A stretch of DNA of 64,000 nucleotides from Spirosoma sp. KUDC1026 (GTDB lineage: Bacteria; Bacteroidota; Bacteroidia; Cytophagales; Spirosomataceae), in contig NZ_CP056032.1 of assembly GCF_013375035.1 (NCBI RefSeq), forward strand, positions 3,204,001 to 3,268,000, read 5' to 3'. The notes under the pieces are model-generated. The model was not told the DNA's origin, did not search any database, and saw only the letters and a program-made list of their open reading frames with translations. Positions 14,589-23,947 of the stretch are shown here, piece by piece (the first letter of the stretch is position 1; every line of letters begins with the position of its first letter). The position numbers and the translations under genes were made by a program.

Positions 14589-17513
14589 ATGAAAACACTA
14601 TCCGTAACGTGTCTGATGCTGCTGGCGTCGCTGGCAGGTGTGGCCCAGAGCCTTCCCATTCTCGACCAGAATCCGTTCAGCCTGCGTTGGTACCAGATCA
14701 AGACTCCTCATTTCCGAATGCTGTACCCGCAGGGGCTGGATACCACTGCTCAGCGTACCGCCCAGCGTCTGGAAAGCCTCTACGAGCCTGTCAGCGCGAC
14801 GCTGGGCAGAAAGCCCCGACCCATTTCGGTTGTGCTCCAGAATCAGACAACGGGCAGCAATGGCTTCGTTACGTTATACCCGCGCCGGTCGGAGTTTTTC
14901 GCCGTCCCGCCCCAGGACCCCGGCCTGCTGGGTACGTACAACTGGCTCGATCTGCTGGCCGTGCATGAGTTTCGGCACGTTGTTCAGTACGACAAAGCGT
15001 TGCAGGGCTACGGACGGGTGCTGTACACGCTGCTGGGTAACGCTGGTTTGTTCTTCCCCATTATTACCGTGCCCGACTGGTTTGCCGAGGGCGATGCCGT
15101 GGGTACCGAAACCGTGCTGAGTACCAGCGGCCGGGGCCGGATTCCGAACTTCGACCTGGGTATGCGGGCCAATCTGCTGGCCGGGCGTCGGTTCGGCTAT
15201 CCCAAAGCGGTTGGCGGTTCATATCGCGATAACGTACCGAATCACTACGTACTGGGGTATTTCATGACGAACTACCTGAAACGGGAGTACGGCGCTGACA
15301 TCTGGGGCCGGGTACTGGACCGGAACTACCGCCGGTTTCCCTGGCCATTCGCGTTTTCGGCCAGCATCAAAAACGAAACCGGACTGCGGACCGAAGATCT
15401 GTATCGGAAAGCGATGGACGACCTGACGGAGGTCTGGCAGCAACAGCAGGCCAGACTGACGGTGACGCCCGCCACGAATTTTCCGGTTCGCGCCGAGAAG
15501 CAGGCCAGCCGCCGACCCGTTTTTACCAACTATCAGCACCCGCAATTTCTTACTGATTCGACGGTGGTGTGCGTAAAGAGCGGGCTGGGGGATACACCCC
15601 GGCTGGTTATGCTGGATCGGAACGGGCAGGAACAGACGCTATTCGTGCAGGGCTTCCCGAACGATCCCGACATGCTGTCGGCAAAAAACAATACCGTTTT
15701 CTGGATTGAGTTTGGTTATGATCCGCGCTGGGGGCAGCGGGTGTATTCCAACGTGCAGCGGCTGGACGTAACGTCGGGGCAGTACACGCACCTGACAAAA
15801 AAGACCCGCTATACGGCCGTGGCTGTGTCGCCCGATACGAGTCGGCTCATTGTCGTTGAAAATACGGCGGACTACAAAACCCGGCTGTGTATCCTGAACG
15901 CCCGGACAGGAAAGCTCTTGAAGGTACTGCCCAACCCGGATAATGAGTTTTACCTGCACCCCCGCTGGCGGGATAACCGGACGGTCGTGGCTGTTGCCCT
16001 GCGCGACCGGCAAAAAACGATTCAGTCGATTGATGCCGAAACCGGTCAACAGACCGATCTGCTACCCCGAGCCAACGAGAATATCAGTCATCCGCAGCCC
16101 TGGGGTAACTACGTACTATATAATTCCCCCCGGTCCGGTATCGATAATATTTACGCGGTAGACGTTCGCTCGAAACAGATTTTTCAGGTAACCTCCCGAC
16201 CGCTGGCGGCTTACCACGCGGCCGTATCGCCGTCGGGTACGAAGCTGGCATTCGATGATTTTAACGCTACTGGCTACCGCATTGCCGACATGGCGCTCAC
16301 GCCTGATACCTGGAAGCCCGTGTCGGCGAATCCCGCCCGACGGGATCAGACGCAGCTTGTTCAATTCTTCGGTAACCTACCCAAAGTTGACCCAGCAGCC
16401 GCCCAGGGGCGCCGGATTCTGGCCGACTCCGTTCCGGCAACGCAACCTCCGGTAGCTCGGCGTTTTAACCGACTGGCCCACGCCCTGAATATTTATAGTT
16501 GGGGGCCTGTGGTGAGCAGCACAGGGCAGTCACTGGCCGTTGGCCTGAATTCGCAGGACATTCTGAGCACAACTCAGTTCAGTGTCGGGTACGGGTATAA
16601 CCAGGCCGAACGGGTTGGGAACTTCTTCGCGAACCTGAGTTATCAAGCCTTATATCCCATTATCGATCTGAGTTTTCAGCATGGCAACCGCAATACGTCT
16701 ATTTACATTGACCGCAGGGGGCCACTCGATAGTCTGCGAACCGATCAATGGCAATACGATCAGTTAACGGCCGGAATACGACTACCGCTGAACCTGACCA
16801 GCTCCAAGTACGTACAGAACATGAACCTGTCGGCCTATTACAGTTACCAGCACGTAACGGGCTATGACCTCCCCCGCCGGTACCTTACGGAGGTAGGGTT
16901 TGCCGGTTCGCTGAATGCGCTGACTTATGGATTTAACTACTCGCGGCTGCTGCGACTGAGCACGCGCGACCTTACTTACCGGTGGGGACAGACGGTGTCC
17001 GTTACGTACCGGACAACGCCATTTGGCGGGATGCTCAACGCACATCAACTGGGCATACAGGCCAACCTGTTTGTTCCTGGTCTGCTGAAACACCATTCGA
17101 TTCGCCTGCGTGGAGGTTACCAGCAACAACGGGCTACGGATACGTATCGATTCAGCCCCCTGATTTTCTACCCGCGTGGACAGGCTTACGTCAGCGACAA
17201 TAAAATACTGGCGGGTAGCGCTGAATACCATTTCCCCATTGCCGACACGCATTGGTCGCTGGGCCGGTTTGTTTACGTACAGCGGATCAAAGCGTCGGCG
17301 TTTTTCGATGCCGCTAATGGGCAGAGTGTGTTGCCAACGGCACCCACCACGAGCCAGACCCGGCGCAGCTATCAGACCGCCGGGCTGGACGTATCGTTTA
17401 TTTTCAACGCACTACGTCTGCGAACTCCGTTTGAAGTAGGTGCCCGGTTTATCTATAACATGACGACTCGGCAACCGTTGATTCAGCCACTCGTTGTGGA
17501 TATCGGATTTTAG
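14589..17513 (+). CDS. exported metallopeptidase-like protein with propeller and C-terminal barrel
   Basis: 974 residues from the ATG at 14589, which gives a clean signal peptide (cleavage near AQS, residue 21); the upstream extension to 14544 is not needed. Residues ~30-170 form a gluzincin-like peptidase domain with H126-E127-x-x-H130 (VHEFRHVVQ) and a downstream Glu in WFAEGDA (E167), the layout of peptidase MA/M61-like enzymes. Residues ~300-560 resemble TolB/WD40-like propeller blades (AVSPDTSRLIVVEN, HAAVSPSGTKLAFDD). From ~600 to the end the chain alternates like an outer-membrane beta-barrel and stops in a C-terminal Phe. The three-part reading is inference from motifs; the whole is probably an outer-membrane protein. 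Confidence 0.8.
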   Translation: MKTLSVTCLMLLASLAGVAQSLPILDQNPFSLRWYQIKTPHFRMLYPQGLDTTAQRTAQRLESLYEPVSATLGRKPRPISVVLQNQTTGSNGFVTLYPRRSEFFAVPPQDPGLLGTYNWLDLLAVHEFRHVVQYDKALQGYGRVLYTLLGNAGLFFPIITVPDWFAEGDAVGTETVLSTSGRGRIPNFDLGMRANLLAGRRFGYPKAVGGSYRDNVPNHYVLGYFMTNYLKREYGADIWGRVLDRNYRRFPWPFAFSASIKNETGLRTEDLYRKAMDDLTEVWQQQQARLTVTPATNFPVRAEKQASRRPVFTNYQHPQFLTDSTVVCVKSGLGDTPRLVMLDRNGQEQTLFVQGFPNDPDMLSAKNNTVFWIEFGYDPRWGQRVYSNVQRLDVTSGQYTHLTKKTRYTAVAVSPDTSRLIVVENTADYKTRLCILNARTGKLLKVLPNPDNEFYLHPRWRDNRTVVAVALRDRQKTIQSIDAETGQQTDLLPRANENISHPQPWGNYVLYNSPRSGIDNIYAVDVRSKQIFQVTSRPLAAYHAAVSPSGTKLAFDDFNATGYRIADMALTPDTWKPVSANPARRDQTQLVQFFGNLPKVDPAAAQGRRILADSVPATQPPVARRFNRLAHALNIYSWGPVVSSTGQSLAVGLNSQDILSTTQFSVGYGYNQAERVGNFFANLSYQALYPIIDLSFQHGNRNTSIYIDRRGPLDSLRTDQWQYDQLTAGIRLPLNLTSSKYVQNMNLSAYYSYQHVTGYDLPRRYLTEVGFAGSLNALTYGFNYSRLLRLSTRDLTYRWGQTVSVTYRTTPFGGMLNAHQLGIQANLFVPGLLKHHSIRLRGGYQQQRATDTYRFSPLIFYPRGQAYVSDNKILAGSAEYHFPIADTHWSLGRFVYVQRIKASAFFDAANGQSVLPTAPTTSQTRRSYQTAGLDVSFIFNALRLRTPFEVGARFIYNMTTRQPLIQPLVVDIGF

Positions 17514-17604
17514 AAATGGCCTATCCGGTGGGTACGCCCATCAGGAGCACAAAAAGCAAAAGCGAATCTAAAGGAGGAAGGGGGGAGGATGGAGAAGGGA
17601 ACAC

Positions 17605-17678
17605 GGAAAAAAGGAAACGAGGAACAAGGAGGAAAAGGGCTTAGATGCTTTCCTCCTTGTTCCTCGTTTCCTTTTTCC
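17605..17678. repeat. 30-bp palindrome, 'ggaa' word type, between convergent genes
   Basis: The left arm (17605-17635) and right arm (17649-17678) pair almost perfectly over about 30 bp with one bulged A; words are GGAAAC, GAGGAAC, AAGGAGG. The left side continues a polypurine tract from about 17570. The right arm touches the stop codon of the convergent gene (TAG at 17680-17678). It may double as a bidirectional terminator, but lacks the usual GC-stem plus U-run form. Confidence 0.8.
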
Positions 17679-18724
17679 TACTTGAGCGTCAGCAAATACC
17701 CAATCGTGAAGTTTGCGTCCCAGTCGAAGACGAACTGATCGGTACCGGTGGCGTTGGCAATGGATTTGTAGATGTTGAGACCCGCTTTGGCTTTGGCGTC
17801 TTCGAGTTTGTAGGCCGAAGGCGCATCCAGAACCGTATACCGCTCTTTACCCTTCCGAACAGCTTTGGCCAGTTCGAACGGAACCCCGCCGATAATGAAG
17901 CAGGTTTTGCGGTGATCGCTGGGTATCTGCTTGGCTTTGACCGATACCTCCGACGCTACCTTGTCGTCGGGCGTGCTGTTCTGATAATACTTGGCCCCGT
18001 AAGTTTCCAGCGCTTTTGTCGAGCCACTTTCTTTCCAGGAAATTTTCGTGTTTCCCGAGCCGATGTCAACAACATACGAGTTGTCAGCGTACTCGGCAGG
18101 TAACACCGACCGCAGGGCCAGCGAGCCTTCCTGTTCGGGTGTTACGGTATTAACGACGTAGTTCAGGGTTTTCAGCGCTTTGATGATCTTCTGCGTGCCT
18201 TCGGCTTTTACTGCACCCGAACTGACCACGAAATGAATGTCGCGGCCACCGACGCCGAAGTCCAGCATTTTGCCAATGTAGCTTTTCAGTCCGGCCCGAA
18301 CGTCATCATCCGACGCCATGTTTTCCAGCACCAGGCTGTTGCCGAACTCAGCTTTTTCGAGCTTCCAGCGCTTCTGATCGTCCACGCGGATGATGAACGA
18401 GTTAAAACCGCTGGCGCCCAGTTCAACCACGCCTTTCAGCTTGCCATTTTCCGGGGCTGGGGGCGTAAAGTCAAACGGCCGCCGGGCACCGCTGGTACTG
18501 CTGGCTTCGTCCGACGACTTACTATCCGATGCCATCGATTCTTCAACTGTTTCTTCCGCCCTTTCATTGTCAGTGCGGGGCATCGTCTGCGACTCCGTAT
18601 ACTCCTTTTCGGGGGCAATCTTGCGCAGGGCTTCATTACCGCCAAAGTAGCGGAATCCGAAATAAATGGCAGCCACAATCAGGGCTGTAATAAGCAGCCG
18701 TCCGGCCACGGTTAAGCGTTGCAT
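17678..18724 (-). CDS. membrane-anchored Ppx/GppA-like ASKHA protein
   Basis: 348 residues. TM helix at about 8-25, then a Glu/Ser-rich low-complexity linker (about 35-85), then a ~260-residue ASKHA domain. It resembles exopolyphosphatase/GppA: the first phosphate loop is VVELGASGFNSFII (family DLGSNSF, the catalytic Asp replaced by Glu), then VVSSGAVKAEG and the second loop YVVDIGSGNTKISW. A TM anchor on this fold and the Asp-to-Glu change make standard polyphosphatase activity doubtful. Last gene of a three-gene minus-strand cluster; the 103-bp gap before it is filled by a palindrome. Confidence 0.7.
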   Translation of the reverse strand: MQRLTVAGRLLITALIVAAIYFGFRYFGGNEALRKIAPEKEYTESQTMPRTDNERAEETVEESMASDSKSSDEASSTSGARRPFDFTPPAPENGKLKGVVELGASGFNSFIIRVDDQKRWKLEKAEFGNSLVLENMASDDDVRAGLKSYIGKMLDFGVGGRDIHFVVSSGAVKAEGTQKIIKALKTLNYVVNTVTPEQEGSLALRSVLPAEYADNSYVVDIGSGNTKISWKESGSTKALETYGAKYYQNSTPDDKVASEVSVKAKQIPSDHRKTCFIIGGVPFELAKAVRKGKERYTVLDAPSAYKLEDAKAKAGLNIYKSIANATGTDQFVFDWDANFTIGYLLTLK

Positions 18725-18731
18725 ATATCAA

Positions 18732-18818
18732 TGAGTGATTGAGTGAATGAGCGAATGAGTGACTAAAAATGCGGATGAATGGAGTATTCGCTCAATCGCT
18801 TAACCACTCATTCGCTCA
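18732..18818. repeat. palindrome, 'gagtgaatgagcgaat' word type, intergenic copy
   Basis: Left arm 18732-18762 pairs with right arm 18788-18818 (24 of 31 bases). Each arm is a run of degenerate 7-8-base words (GAGTGATT, GAGTGAAT, GAGCGAAT, GAGTGA). It occupies nearly all of the gap between two co-directional genes. The same words make up the palindrome found in frame inside czcA at 39517-39585. Confidence 0.75.
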
Positions 18819-18827
18819 ATAAAAAGA

Positions 18828-19856
18828 CTAATCTAATAGATTCCTGTATCCCGCATCCTTGGGCGGGTTGATCTGGCCGGGTTGAGGGGCGGTGATAGGG
18901 TTGGCTTTCTGGGCATCCAATTGGACCATCTTGAATTCACCTTTGTTGTAGGCTTCCAGCAGCGCGACGCCTTTGTCAGACAGGACGCCGTTCTGGATAT
19001 CCACCCCATTGATGAAGTCCATCGACAGGTCCATGGCCCGTTTCATTTCCCCCAGCTTCTGGCTCATGTCGTCCTGAATATATTCCATCGACTGGTCGAA
19101 GTAAAACTTCTTGTCGGGGTCGCCTTTGAAGATGCTGACGGCCGTCTTCAGCGCGTTCGAGCTTTCCTTCACGATTTGGTACTCCGTTTCTTTCAGGCGT
19201 ACCTTAATCTCGGTTTCCTTGATGATATAGTCGGCACTCTGGTTTACCTTTTCCATGAAAGCCAGCACCGTTTTAATGTTGCGCTGCAGCGGCTGGAGTT
19301 TTTCGTTCATCTCCTGCAAACCCGCCCCTTCAATGGTGGCCAGCTGGGCCTGCTCGCGCATACCGGGCCGATCGGACATGGAGTTGGCCTTGTTGGCCTC
19401 GGCGAACTTCTGCTTGATCGACTCATTATTTTCGTTAATCTTTTTGTTCAGCTTCACCAGCTGACCGGCCAGCGTATCGATCTGCCCCTGCATCTGCTGC
19501 CGCTTCTTCTTGAGATCGTCGATGTAGATCTTCATGATTGCGATCGGGTTCAGCTGGATTACTGTGCCCGTAATGCTGCGCATCAGCGACTTGAACAGGA
19601 AGAAAACCGCCGTCCGTACGTCGCGGCTGGTAAAGAGAAAGATCAGGACGCCCAGCGCGCCCAGCAGCAGCGATAGCTCGAGTACGTTGGACGTAACGCG
19701 GATCAGGAATTCGACGATGCGGTTGAAATACACCAGCCCGAATCCGGCGATACCGGCCAGCACAATCATGCCCAGCATACCTTCGGGGCGGCTCCAGAAC
19801 GAACGCTTTTCGACGTCCGTACTACCGCCTAATTGAGAAAAGTCAGGAGTTGCCAT
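18828..19856 (-). CDS. two-TM coiled-coil protein, PspA-like
   Basis: 342 residues. TM helices near 28-50 and 60-80 are followed by ~200 residues of charged coiled coil (DLKKKRQQMQGQIDTLAGQL onward; KVRLKETEYQIVKESSNAL) and a Gly/Pro-rich tail. Composition and helix layout recall PspA/IM30 or phage-shock membrane-remodelling proteins, but no diagnostic motif allows a firm call. It lies between the coiled-coil gene at 19899 (42-bp gap) and the Ppx/GppA-like gene (103-bp gap), all minus strand, so one operon is likely. Confidence 0.6.
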   Translation of the reverse strand: MATPDFSQLGGSTDVEKRSFWSRPEGMLGMIVLAGIAGFGLVYFNRIVEFLIRVTSNVLELSLLLGALGVLIFLFTSRDVRTAVFFLFKSLMRSITGTVIQLNPIAIMKIYIDDLKKKRQQMQGQIDTLAGQLVKLNKKINENNESIKQKFAEANKANSMSDRPGMREQAQLATIEGAGLQEMNEKLQPLQRNIKTVLAFMEKVNQSADYIIKETEIKVRLKETEYQIVKESSNALKTAVSIFKGDPDKKFYFDQSMEYIQDDMSQKLGEMKRAMDLSMDFINGVDIQNGVLSDKGVALLEAYNKGEFKMVQLDAQKANPITAPQPGQINPPKDAGYRNLLD

Positions 19857-19898
19857 TTGCTTTAGTTGACAGAAAGGGAATGGAGTTGATGGGTTGTA

Positions 19899-20645
19899 TT
19901 ACTTCAGGTACTGCGTCATGCGATCAATATCACCCTTGATCTGACTGGTGAAATGACCGAAGGTGATGTCGTAATTCTGACCGTTGCGGTTGATTTTCTC
20001 GCTCTGGTCACTGATCTCGCCGTCGATTGTTTTTAGCCGGTTCGTGTTGCTGTCTATCTGCTTCTGTATCTCGATTAACTGTTTCGCCAAAGCCTCGTTT
20101 TCGGTTTGCAGCCGTTTCTGTTCGTTCTGCAGGCCACCTACACGTTCGCTCAAAGCCGCGTCGACGCTTTTCTTGAAGGCATCGCGGTCTTTGTTCAGCG
20201 CGTTCAGGTAATGATTGGCCGTGCTGGTCAGAATGGCTACGTCGCTGGTTCCCGCCAGGGCTTTGAAGCTGGCCCATGCGGCCTGATACTGTTTATCTTC
20301 GGGCAGGCCCAGGTTGCTCAGGCTACGTAGTGTTTCGCGAAACTCAAAATAGTCCGGCCCTGGTTGATTGTTCTTCGCCAGTACATCGGCAAAGTGATCC
20401 GCGAATTTTGGATCAATCGTACCCGGTACCGTTGTTTCCCTGGGCGGTACGTTCGACACCGTCGGCTGCGTACTGGTAGGATTGGCGACAGGACGGGGTG
20501 CGGCTGGTGCTGCATTCGCCGGAGCGACTGGAGTACCGGTTGCCGACGGAGCCGGTTCTTCTTCTTTGACAAAGAAACTCAGGATTTTACGTCCGAGTGA
20601 TTGGTCTGATTCAGGCATAGCGTCTATCGAGTTGGTGAAAGACAA
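19899..20645 (-). CDS. coiled-coil protein with Ala/Pro-rich linker
   Basis: 248 residues without a signal peptide. A short N-terminal segment (LGRKILSFFVKEEE) leads into an Ala/Pro/Thr-rich linker (about 30-80), a helical region with a predicted globular part (LRSLSNLGLPEDKQYQAAWASFKAL) and a C-terminal coiled coil (RLQTENEALAKQLIEIQKQI). It is not recognised as any named family. First gene of the cluster with the PspA-like and Ppx/GppA-like membrane proteins; it may be their cytosolic partner, which is inference from order only. Confidence 0.6.
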   Translation of the reverse strand: MSFTNSIDAMPESDQSLGRKILSFFVKEEEPAPSATGTPVAPANAAPAAPRPVANPTSTQPTVSNVPPRETTVPGTIDPKFADHFADVLAKNNQPGPDYFEFRETLRSLSNLGLPEDKQYQAAWASFKALAGTSDVAILTSTANHYLNALNKDRDAFKKSVDAALSERVGGLQNEQKRLQTENEALAKQLIEIQKQIDSNTNRLKTIDGEISDQSEKINRNGQNYDITFGHFTSQIKGDIDRMTQYLK

Positions 20646-20881
20646 AGCAATGTTAGCAGGTAATGGTTAAACCAACAACCGCGGTTAGGCCAAACGGTTT
20701 GGGGACTTGATAGATTGTCGTAGGACGGGTCGAATGATTTAACCAAAACCTTGGATTAGGCGGAGTATAGCCCGTTTTGCCCCAAGTTAGACACGGACCA
20801 GCGATGCGCCGGGCAGGACCAGTGAATAGCTGCCCATCGTTAATTTAGGGCTGGAGCGAACGGCATTTCTGTTCCGTCGTC

Positions 20882-20889
20882 TATCTTTA
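20882..20889 (+). promoter_or_regulatory. possible -7 element TATCTTTA before the Wzi-like gene
   Basis: One base from TAnnTTTG, 28 bp before the GTG at 20918. The 272-bp gap between 20646 and 20917 holds nothing else that was recognised. Confidence 0.3.
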
Positions 20890-20917
20890 GCCAATCATTT
20901 CAGTTAACGTAATTCCT

Positions 20918-22420
20918 GTGCTGAGTTCAGTGGTTGTCACGCGCCAGTTTCTCCTGGTCAGCTTCGGCTGGCTGCTGACATTGCCGATACGGGCACAGTC
21001 AACCGAAAGTGTACAGTACAGCGCCGAACTGGGCGGCTTTGCCGCCACTTCGGCGCAGACGCCTTTCTGGCTGCGGGCCAATCAGTATGGAACAGTTCCC
21101 TTGCAGGGATCGCTGGCGACAGTACGGCTGGGCGCCATGAAGGAGTATAAACTCCGACGGGATACGCTTAACCGCCGAACCTCCCGCTTCGATTGGGGAT
21201 TCGGACTGAACGTAGTGGCGAATACGGCCCCGGCTTCCTATTACAATACGGCCCGGTTTTTCCTGCCCGATGCTTACGGAAAGGTTCGGCTCGGGGCTGT
21301 CGAGCTGTATGCCGGGAACCGTCGGGAAGTCGCCGGATTAGGCGACACCACGCTGACATCAGGTTTTGTGGCCTGGTCGGGCAACGCGCTGCCTTACCCG
21401 AAAATTCAACTGCATACGCCCGATTTCGTACCTCTGGGGTTTACTAAGAAGCTGATTGCCTTCCGGGCGGGCTATGCGCATGGCTGGCTCATCAATACCT
21501 ACATTCAGGGAAGCTACCTGCACCAGAAGTACCTGTATGTCCGCGTGGGTAAACCCAACTGGCGGGTGTGGGTAACGGGAGGACTAAATCACCAGGTACA
21601 ATGGGGTGGTCGGGCGGACTATCTGGTCGGGACGCCACTGGCCGTCGACGGCCGGCTGCCCACCACGTTTCGGGATTACCTGTCGATGATTACCGGGCAT
21701 TATCCCGGAGACGTGCAGAACGACCGATATACTGATTTCGACGGAACCAACCGCATCGGTAATCACCTTGGTAGCTACGATTTTTCGGTCGAGTGGCGAG
21801 GTAATAAGGCAAACTGGCTGCTTTACCACCAGCACCTGTACGAAGACGCATCCGGGCTGGCGTTCCAGAACGTACCCGATGGACTGACAGGACTGCGTTA
21901 CCTCAACCGGCGCCCTTCCAATGCCCGGTTTCGGGTGAAACGGCTGTTGGTTGAGTGGTTAAGCACAACCAACCAGAGCGGGGCTGTCTTCGATCAGTCG
22001 GCCCGTTACCAGGGGGCCGATAATTATTTCAACCATAGCCAGTACCGCGAAGGGTGGACGTATCAGGGCCGGACCATCGGCACGCCGTTCATTGCCCCGT
22101 ACACTGAACTGTCGACACGGGCGGTTAATGAAGGCGGCAGTTTCTTTCCAAACAATCGACTGGTTGCCTGGTATGTAGGAGGAGAAGGGGCGTTTCGGAA
22201 GGGTACGGTACTGACTGCGCGACTATCGTACAGCCGCAACTTCGGTACGTATAGTCGACCATTTACGGAAACGTTCCACCAGTTTTCGTCGCTATTGTCG
22301 GCCCGCTGGCCCCTGGATAAACGGGCGTCAACGGTGCTTACTACGTCGCTCTCCCTGGATCGGGGGCAACTATTCCCGACAAGTACCGGTGGATTCGTCA
22401 GCCTCCGCAAAGCCTGGTGA
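20918..22420 (+). CDS. capsule assembly Wzi-family outer-membrane protein
   Basis: 500 residues from a GTG at 20918 (a second GTG at 20930 is possible). The signal peptide is followed by the typical start VQYSAELGGFAATSAQTPFW-LRANQYG. Wzi-type proteins are 18-strand outer-membrane barrels that hold capsular polysaccharide at the cell surface; related Bacteroidota proteins occur in polysaccharide export loci. Here no capsule genes flank it. Internal features such as LYAGNRREVAGLGDTTL and the many aromatic alternating strands fit the barrel. Confidence 0.85.
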   Translation: MLSSVVVTRQFLLVSFGWLLTLPIRAQSTESVQYSAELGGFAATSAQTPFWLRANQYGTVPLQGSLATVRLGAMKEYKLRRDTLNRRTSRFDWGFGLNVVANTAPASYYNTARFFLPDAYGKVRLGAVELYAGNRREVAGLGDTTLTSGFVAWSGNALPYPKIQLHTPDFVPLGFTKKLIAFRAGYAHGWLINTYIQGSYLHQKYLYVRVGKPNWRVWVTGGLNHQVQWGGRADYLVGTPLAVDGRLPTTFRDYLSMITGHYPGDVQNDRYTDFDGTNRIGNHLGSYDFSVEWRGNKANWLLYHQHLYEDASGLAFQNVPDGLTGLRYLNRRPSNARFRVKRLLVEWLSTTNQSGAVFDQSARYQGADNYFNHSQYREGWTYQGRTIGTPFIAPYTELSTRAVNEGGSFFPNNRLVAWYVGGEGAFRKGTVLTARLSYSRNFGTYSRPFTETFHQFSSLLSARWPLDKRASTVLTTSLSLDRGQLFPTSTGGFVSLRKAW

Positions 22421-22633
22421 TTTCAGTCATACATTGTGGGGTTAATTCTAAATAATCCAGTTTGTCTATTAAACGGATGTGTTATAAATAAGATATTGAT
22501 AATCATATAATTATAATTTAGAATGGCTCGATTGTTTGGGGGAATAGCGGGGGGCGGGCTTAAATAGCGGTCCATATAACAGAAATCGAAAACTATCCTC
22601 GTCTCAAACAAGTAGTTGCTAAAAACAACGTTT

Positions 22634-23752
22634 ATGAAGCACGTTCACTTTAGCAAAAAGTTAAATCAGGTTAAACTGGGAACGGCAGCTGCCGTTTTTT
22701 CGCTCCTTTCGCTGACGGCCTGCCAGGATCATAAGGTTCCACTGCCCGGACAAGCCGCCGTTCAGCCAACGGGACCTGCCCCCGCTTACGCACCGGATAT
22801 TAACCGGCAAATGTTAGCCGTTGTCGAAGAACTGGGGCGGCTCAGCCCGGTGCCCATTGTTCAGTTAACGGCTCAGGAGGCCCGGACGAAACCGTTCGTG
22901 AAAGACGCGGTTAATTCCCTGCTGGATAAAAACAAGATTACTCCCCCCAAAGCAAACGTAGCAATTACCCAGCGGACAATTCCGGGCTACAATGGCGCGC
23001 CTATTCGGGTGGTTATTTACACGCCAGCTGGCGCGTCCAGCTCGGCTCCGGTTATTCTGTATATGCACGGTGGTGGCTGGGTGATTGCCAATCCGGAACT
23101 GTACGAAGCGTCGACCCTGGCATTGGCGCAGAACACGGGCGCCGTCGTCGTTTCGGTTGATTACCGGCTGGCCCCGGAATTCAAATTCCCGACGGCGCAC
23201 GAAGATTCGTACGCGGCTTACAAATGGGTGAAAGAAAATGCGGCTTCGATTGGCGGTAACCCCAATAAGGTGGCTATTGCGGGCGAAAGCGCCGGGGGCA
23301 ACATGGCCGTTGCGGTCAGTATGATGGCCCGCGATCGGGGTCTGGTGATGCCAATACATATCCTGTCGGTTTATCCGGTTGCCAACAACGACCTGAACAC
23401 CCCATCCTACATCAAGTACGCCAACGCGATGCCGCTGAACCGGCCGCTGATTGAATGGTTTGTGGACAAATATTTCCGCACGATGGCCGATGGGGATCAC
23501 CCTTACATTTCGCTGGTCGACGTAGCCGATCTGCGCGGCTTACCACCAACGACGATCATCGGGGCTGAAATTGACCCGCTGCAAAGTGAGGGTATGCAAC
23601 TGCGCGATAAATTGCAGTCGCAGGGTGTGTCGGTAGCGTATCAACTCTTTCCGGGCGTAACCCACGAGTTCTTTACCACCTATGCGGTAGTCCGGGGCGC
23701 TCAGGATGCGCACGAACTGGCCGCGGTTCGGTTGCGGGAAGCGTTTAAGTAA
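22634..23752 (+). CDS. alpha/beta-hydrolase lipoprotein, hormone-sensitive-lipase type
   Basis: 372 residues from the ATG at 22634; an upstream TTG at 22616 is less likely. The lipobox (LLSLTAC, C30) marks it as a lipoprotein. Family IV esterase motifs are present: oxyanion HGGGW (MHGGGWVIA), nucleophile G-E-S-A-G-G, acid Asp in GAEIDPLQSEG and catalytic His in GVTHEFF. Likely a periplasmic or outer-membrane carboxylesterase; the substrate is unknown. A clear terminator hairpin follows at 23779-23812. Confidence 0.93.
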   Translation: MKHVHFSKKLNQVKLGTAAAVFSLLSLTACQDHKVPLPGQAAVQPTGPAPAYAPDINRQMLAVVEELGRLSPVPIVQLTAQEARTKPFVKDAVNSLLDKNKITPPKANVAITQRTIPGYNGAPIRVVIYTPAGASSSAPVILYMHGGGWVIANPELYEASTLALAQNTGAVVVSVDYRLAPEFKFPTAHEDSYAAYKWVKENAASIGGNPNKVAIAGESAGGNMAVAVSMMARDRGLVMPIHILSVYPVANNDLNTPSYIKYANAMPLNRPLIEWFVDKYFRTMADGDHPYISLVDVADLRGLPPTTIIGAEIDPLQSEGMQLRDKLQSQGVSVAYQLFPGVTHEFFTTYAVVRGAQDAHELAAVRLREAFK

Positions 23753-23778
23753 GTCGTTTTCTGCTGTAGATATTCCGC

Positions 23779-23812
23779 GAAGGGGCCGGCAAATACAGTT
23801 GCTGGCCCCTTC
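23779..23812 (+). terminator. terminator after the esterase gene
   Basis: A 14-bp stem with one G-T-type mismatch (GAAGGGGCCGGCAA / TTGCTGGCCCCTTC) and 6-nt loop, 27 bp after the stop. No long U-run follows, so efficiency is uncertain. Confidence 0.65.
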
Positions 23813-23898
23813 ATGTATTGACGTGAACTAACGATTTTGATCGAGCAGGGTTTACAAACGCATGCATCAATCGATACGTCAAAACCACTTTTTACCCT

Positions 23899-23906
23899 TA
23901 CCTTTG
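23899..23906 (+). promoter_or_regulatory. -7 element TACCTTTG for the Hsp70-like gene
   Basis: A perfect TAnnTTTG 41 bp before the ATG at 23948, giving a leader of about 35 nt. No matching -33 box was found at the usual spacing. Confidence 0.45.
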
Positions 23907-23947
23907 CGCCCCTTTTTGGTGTAATAATTCAGGATTAGGGTAGAACG

